DNA of 5,426 nt from Hyphomicrobiales bacterium (GTDB taxonomy: Bacteria > Pseudomonadota > Alphaproteobacteria > Rhizobiales > Xanthobacteraceae). The DNA lies in NCBI GenBank assembly GCA_016201085.1, contig JACQDO010000296.1, positions 1-5,426 of the forward strand. The letters run 5' to 3'. The translations under genes and the position numbers were made by a program. How positions within the stretch are numbered: position 1 is the stretch's first letter; each line of letters begins with the position of its first letter. Of this stretch, positions 3,767 to 5,426 are shown piece after piece. Below the pieces are notes generated by a model that made no database searches, was not told the DNA's origin, and saw only the letters and a list, made by a program, of their open reading frames with translations.

Positions 3767-4019
3767 CGATAAACAAAGGGGCATTACCCCCAGCCTCGCT
3801 CATGTAGCCGTGCAGATCTGTTTCTGCCCAGCTCGCGCTGGAACTCCAACTTGATGTCGCTCCTGCAGCATTGGCGAAATAATGTTTGAAGTGCTCTAGA
3901 CCTCGTTGCCGGTCTACTTGGGCAACGACCTTGCCAATTAGATTAAGAAAATCGTCCTGCACGCCTTGCGCGATAGCGCCCGGCGAATGAAACCGCCATG
4001 TCGGATTGAATTTCAGCAC
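3762..4019 (-). pseudogene. Truncated gene remnant, 5' part only
   Basis: About 86 residues read as natural protein from a GTG at 4017-4019: LKFNPTWRFHSPGAIAQGV..., then DFLNLIGKVVAQVDRQRGLEHFKHYF, and TSSWSSSASWAETDLHGYMSEA followed by APLFIEA. After FIEA the frame enters repeat copy B and runs through it and the cloverleaf element to a stop at 3582, so the remaining tail is repeat-derived. The real gene seems to have lost its 3' part where the repeat now sits. In-frame codons continue 17 triplets upstream of the GTG to a TAA, and the GTG has only a weak ribosome site, so the start may be damaged too. The SSWSSxxSWAxxDLxGYM wording resembles conserved hypothetical proteins I half recall, but I assign no function. 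A recently evolved chimeric gene is possible but less likely. Confidence 0.5.
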
Positions 4020-4116
4020 GGTGCCGCCCTTTTCGCCCTGGCCTTTGCAAAGGCTTTGGCAAACGCAATTTTATGCTACTTGAATGCGTGACACGAACAT
4101 ATCGAGATTGTCCCCC

Positions 4117-5426
4117 ATGAACGCCCCCACACCGATCCCCACGCCCGCCGCCGTTCCGCCCTACCATCACATCCCGCTGTTCCCGCTCGGGCCCGACAGC
4201 ACCAAATACCGCAAGATCACCAGCGACGGCGTGCGCGTCGAGAAGGTGATGGGCAAGGACGTGGTGGTGGTCGAGCGTGAGGCCATGCGGGCGCTGGCGG
4301 AAGCCGCCTTCATCGACATCAACCACCTGCTGCGGCCGGACCACCTCAAGCAGCTCGCCAAGATCCTCGCGGACCCGGAAGCATCCAACAACGACAAGTT
4401 CGTCGCCTACGACTTCCTCAAGAACGCCAATATCGCGGCCGGCGGCGTGCTGCCGATGTGCCAGGACACCGGCACCGCCATCATCATGGGCAAGAAGGGC
4501 CGCCTGATCTTCACCGACGGCTCGGACGAGGCGGCGCTGTCCGAGGGCGCGCGCGACGCGTACCTGAAGAAGAACCTGCGCTATTCGCAGCTGGCGCCGG
4601 TCTCCATGTTCGAGGAGACCAACACCAAGAACAACATGCCGGCGCAGGTGGAGATTTATGCGGAAGGCGAGGACGCCTACAAGTTCCTGTTCGTCGCCAA
4701 GGGCGGCGGCTCGGCCAACAAGACCTTCCTGTTCCAGGCGACGCCGTCGATCCTCACGCATGAAAGAATGCTGGCGTTCCTGAAGGAGAAGATTTTGACG
4801 CTCGGCACCGCGGCTTGCCCGCCCTATCATCTGGCGGTGGTGATCGGCGGCACCTCGGCCGAGCTGAACCTGAAGACGGTCAAGCTCGCCTCCACGCACT
4901 ACCTCGACGCGCTGCCGACGCAGGGCTCGGAGGACGGCCATGCCTTCCGCGATCTCGAGATGGAAGCGGAAGTGCTGAAAATGACGCAATCCACGGGCGT
5001 CGGCGCGCAGTTCGGCGGTAAATATTTCTGCCACGACGTGCGCGTAATTCGGCTGCCGCGGCATGGTGCGTCATTGCCGATTGGCATCGGCGTGTCCTGC
5101 TCGGCCGACCGCCAGGCGCTCGGCAAGATCACGAAGGACGGCGTCTTCCTTGAAGAACTTGAGCACAATCCGGCGCAGTACCTGCCGGCCATCGACATGA
5201 AAAAGCTCGGCGGCAAGGTGGCCACGCTCGACCTGCGCCAGCCGATGCAGGAAATTCTTGCGGAGCTGAGCAAGCATCCAATCAAGACGCTGGTGAAGCT
5301 CAACGGCACGCTGATCGTGGCGCGCGACCTGGCGCACGCCAAATTGCGCGAGCGGCTGGAGCGCGGCGAGGGCCTGCCGGATTATTTCAAGAACCATCCG
5401 GTGTATTACGCCGGCCCGGCCAAGAC
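4117..5426 (+). CDS. fumA: Class I (4Fe-4S) fumarate hydratase, 3' end beyond window
   Basis: The enzyme interconverts fumarate and L-malate in the TCA cycle, in the cytoplasm. The first 436 residues are present; about 110 more are expected. It aligns by eye throughout with E. coli FumA. The three cluster ligands are Cys115 ([11 protein letters not shown]), Cys234 ([10 protein letters not shown]) and Cys328 (GVSCSADR), each offset by exactly ten from FumA Cys105, 224 and 318. Other family signatures are [52 protein letters not shown] and [18 protein letters not shown]. The N-terminal extension [14 protein letters not shown] is Pro-rich. The ATG at 4117 follows CCCCC and has no visible Shine-Dalgarno. 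TATGCT (4072-4077) is a possible -10 but lacks a well-spaced -35. The catalytic parts visible look intact. It is divergent from the gene remnant. Confidence 0.96.
   Translation, partial: MNAPTPIPTPAAVPPYHHIPLFPLGPDSTKYRKITSDGVRVEKVMGKDVVVVEREAMRALAEAAFIDINHLLRPDHLKQLAKILADPEASNNDKFVAYDFLKNANIAAGGVLPMCQDTGTAIIMGKKGRLIFTDGSDEAALSEGARDAYLKKNLRYSQLAPVSMFEETNTKNNMPAQVEIYAEGEDAYKFLFVAKGGGSANKTFLFQATPSILTHERMLAFLKEKILTLGTAACPPYHLAVVIGGTSAELNLKTVKLASTHYLDALPTQGSEDGHAFRDLEMEAEVLKMTQSTGVGAQFGGKYFCHDVRVIRLPRHGASLPIGIGVSCSADRQALGKITKDGVFLEELEHNPAQYLPAIDMKKLGGKVATLDLRQPMQEILAELSKHPIKTLVKLNGTLIVARDLAHAKLRERLERGEGLPDYFKNHPVYYAGPAK

Noticed and set aside
3943..5064. A 373-codon minus-strand frame opposite the fumarase gene
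   Set aside because: The plus strand matches class I fumarase through the whole stretch, with the cluster cysteines. The minus frame is a GC-skew shadow.

Overview
The window is GC-rich DNA with tightly packed genes. Protein similarities and extragenic palindromes of the 'GTAGCCCGGAT...ATCCGGGCTAC' and 'CCTCATCCTGAGGAGC' kinds suggest an alphaproteobacterium of the Hyphomicrobiales, near Bradyrhizobium, Rhodopseudomonas or the Xanthobacteraceae. This placement rests on recognition by eye, not on a search.

Left part (1-2073): the 3' end of a beta-barrel-like outer-membrane protein gene (+) converges on a two-gene minus-strand operon (774-1109, then 419-748). A third paralogue lies at 1705-2028 (-). 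All three encode small exported proteins with the same ten-cysteine layout and a C-terminal Kazal-type inhibitor domain. Their predicted reactive-site P1 residues differ (Lys, Leu, Arg). Both Kazal transcription units carry an identical 17-bp near-palindrome 36-37 bp ahead of their start codons, so they are probably co-regulated. Between them, on the plus strand, is a gene for a small conserved exported protein of unknown function (1257-1592).

Middle part (2163-3766): two directly oriented copies of one extragenic palindromic repeat bracket about 1.4 kb holding two tandem type II toxin-antitoxin modules. The first is an intact toxin-first HigB/HigA-like pair (2342-2958). The second is an antitoxin followed by a ParE-like toxin (3044-3557) whose reading frame is broken by an apparent one-base loss near 3466. 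In both modules a good sigma-70-like -10 ends exactly six bases before the first start codon and no Shine-Dalgarno is visible, which suggests leaderless transcripts. A cloverleaf-shaped palindromic element (3561-3657) follows the broken toxin.

Right part (3762-5426): a truncated gene remnant (-) ends at the second repeat copy. Divergent from it starts a class I, iron-sulfur fumarate hydratase, which runs off the end of the window with all three cluster cysteines present.

The strongest candidates for something new are the Kazal cluster with its shared operator, and the leaderless, repeat-bracketed toxin-antitoxin island.
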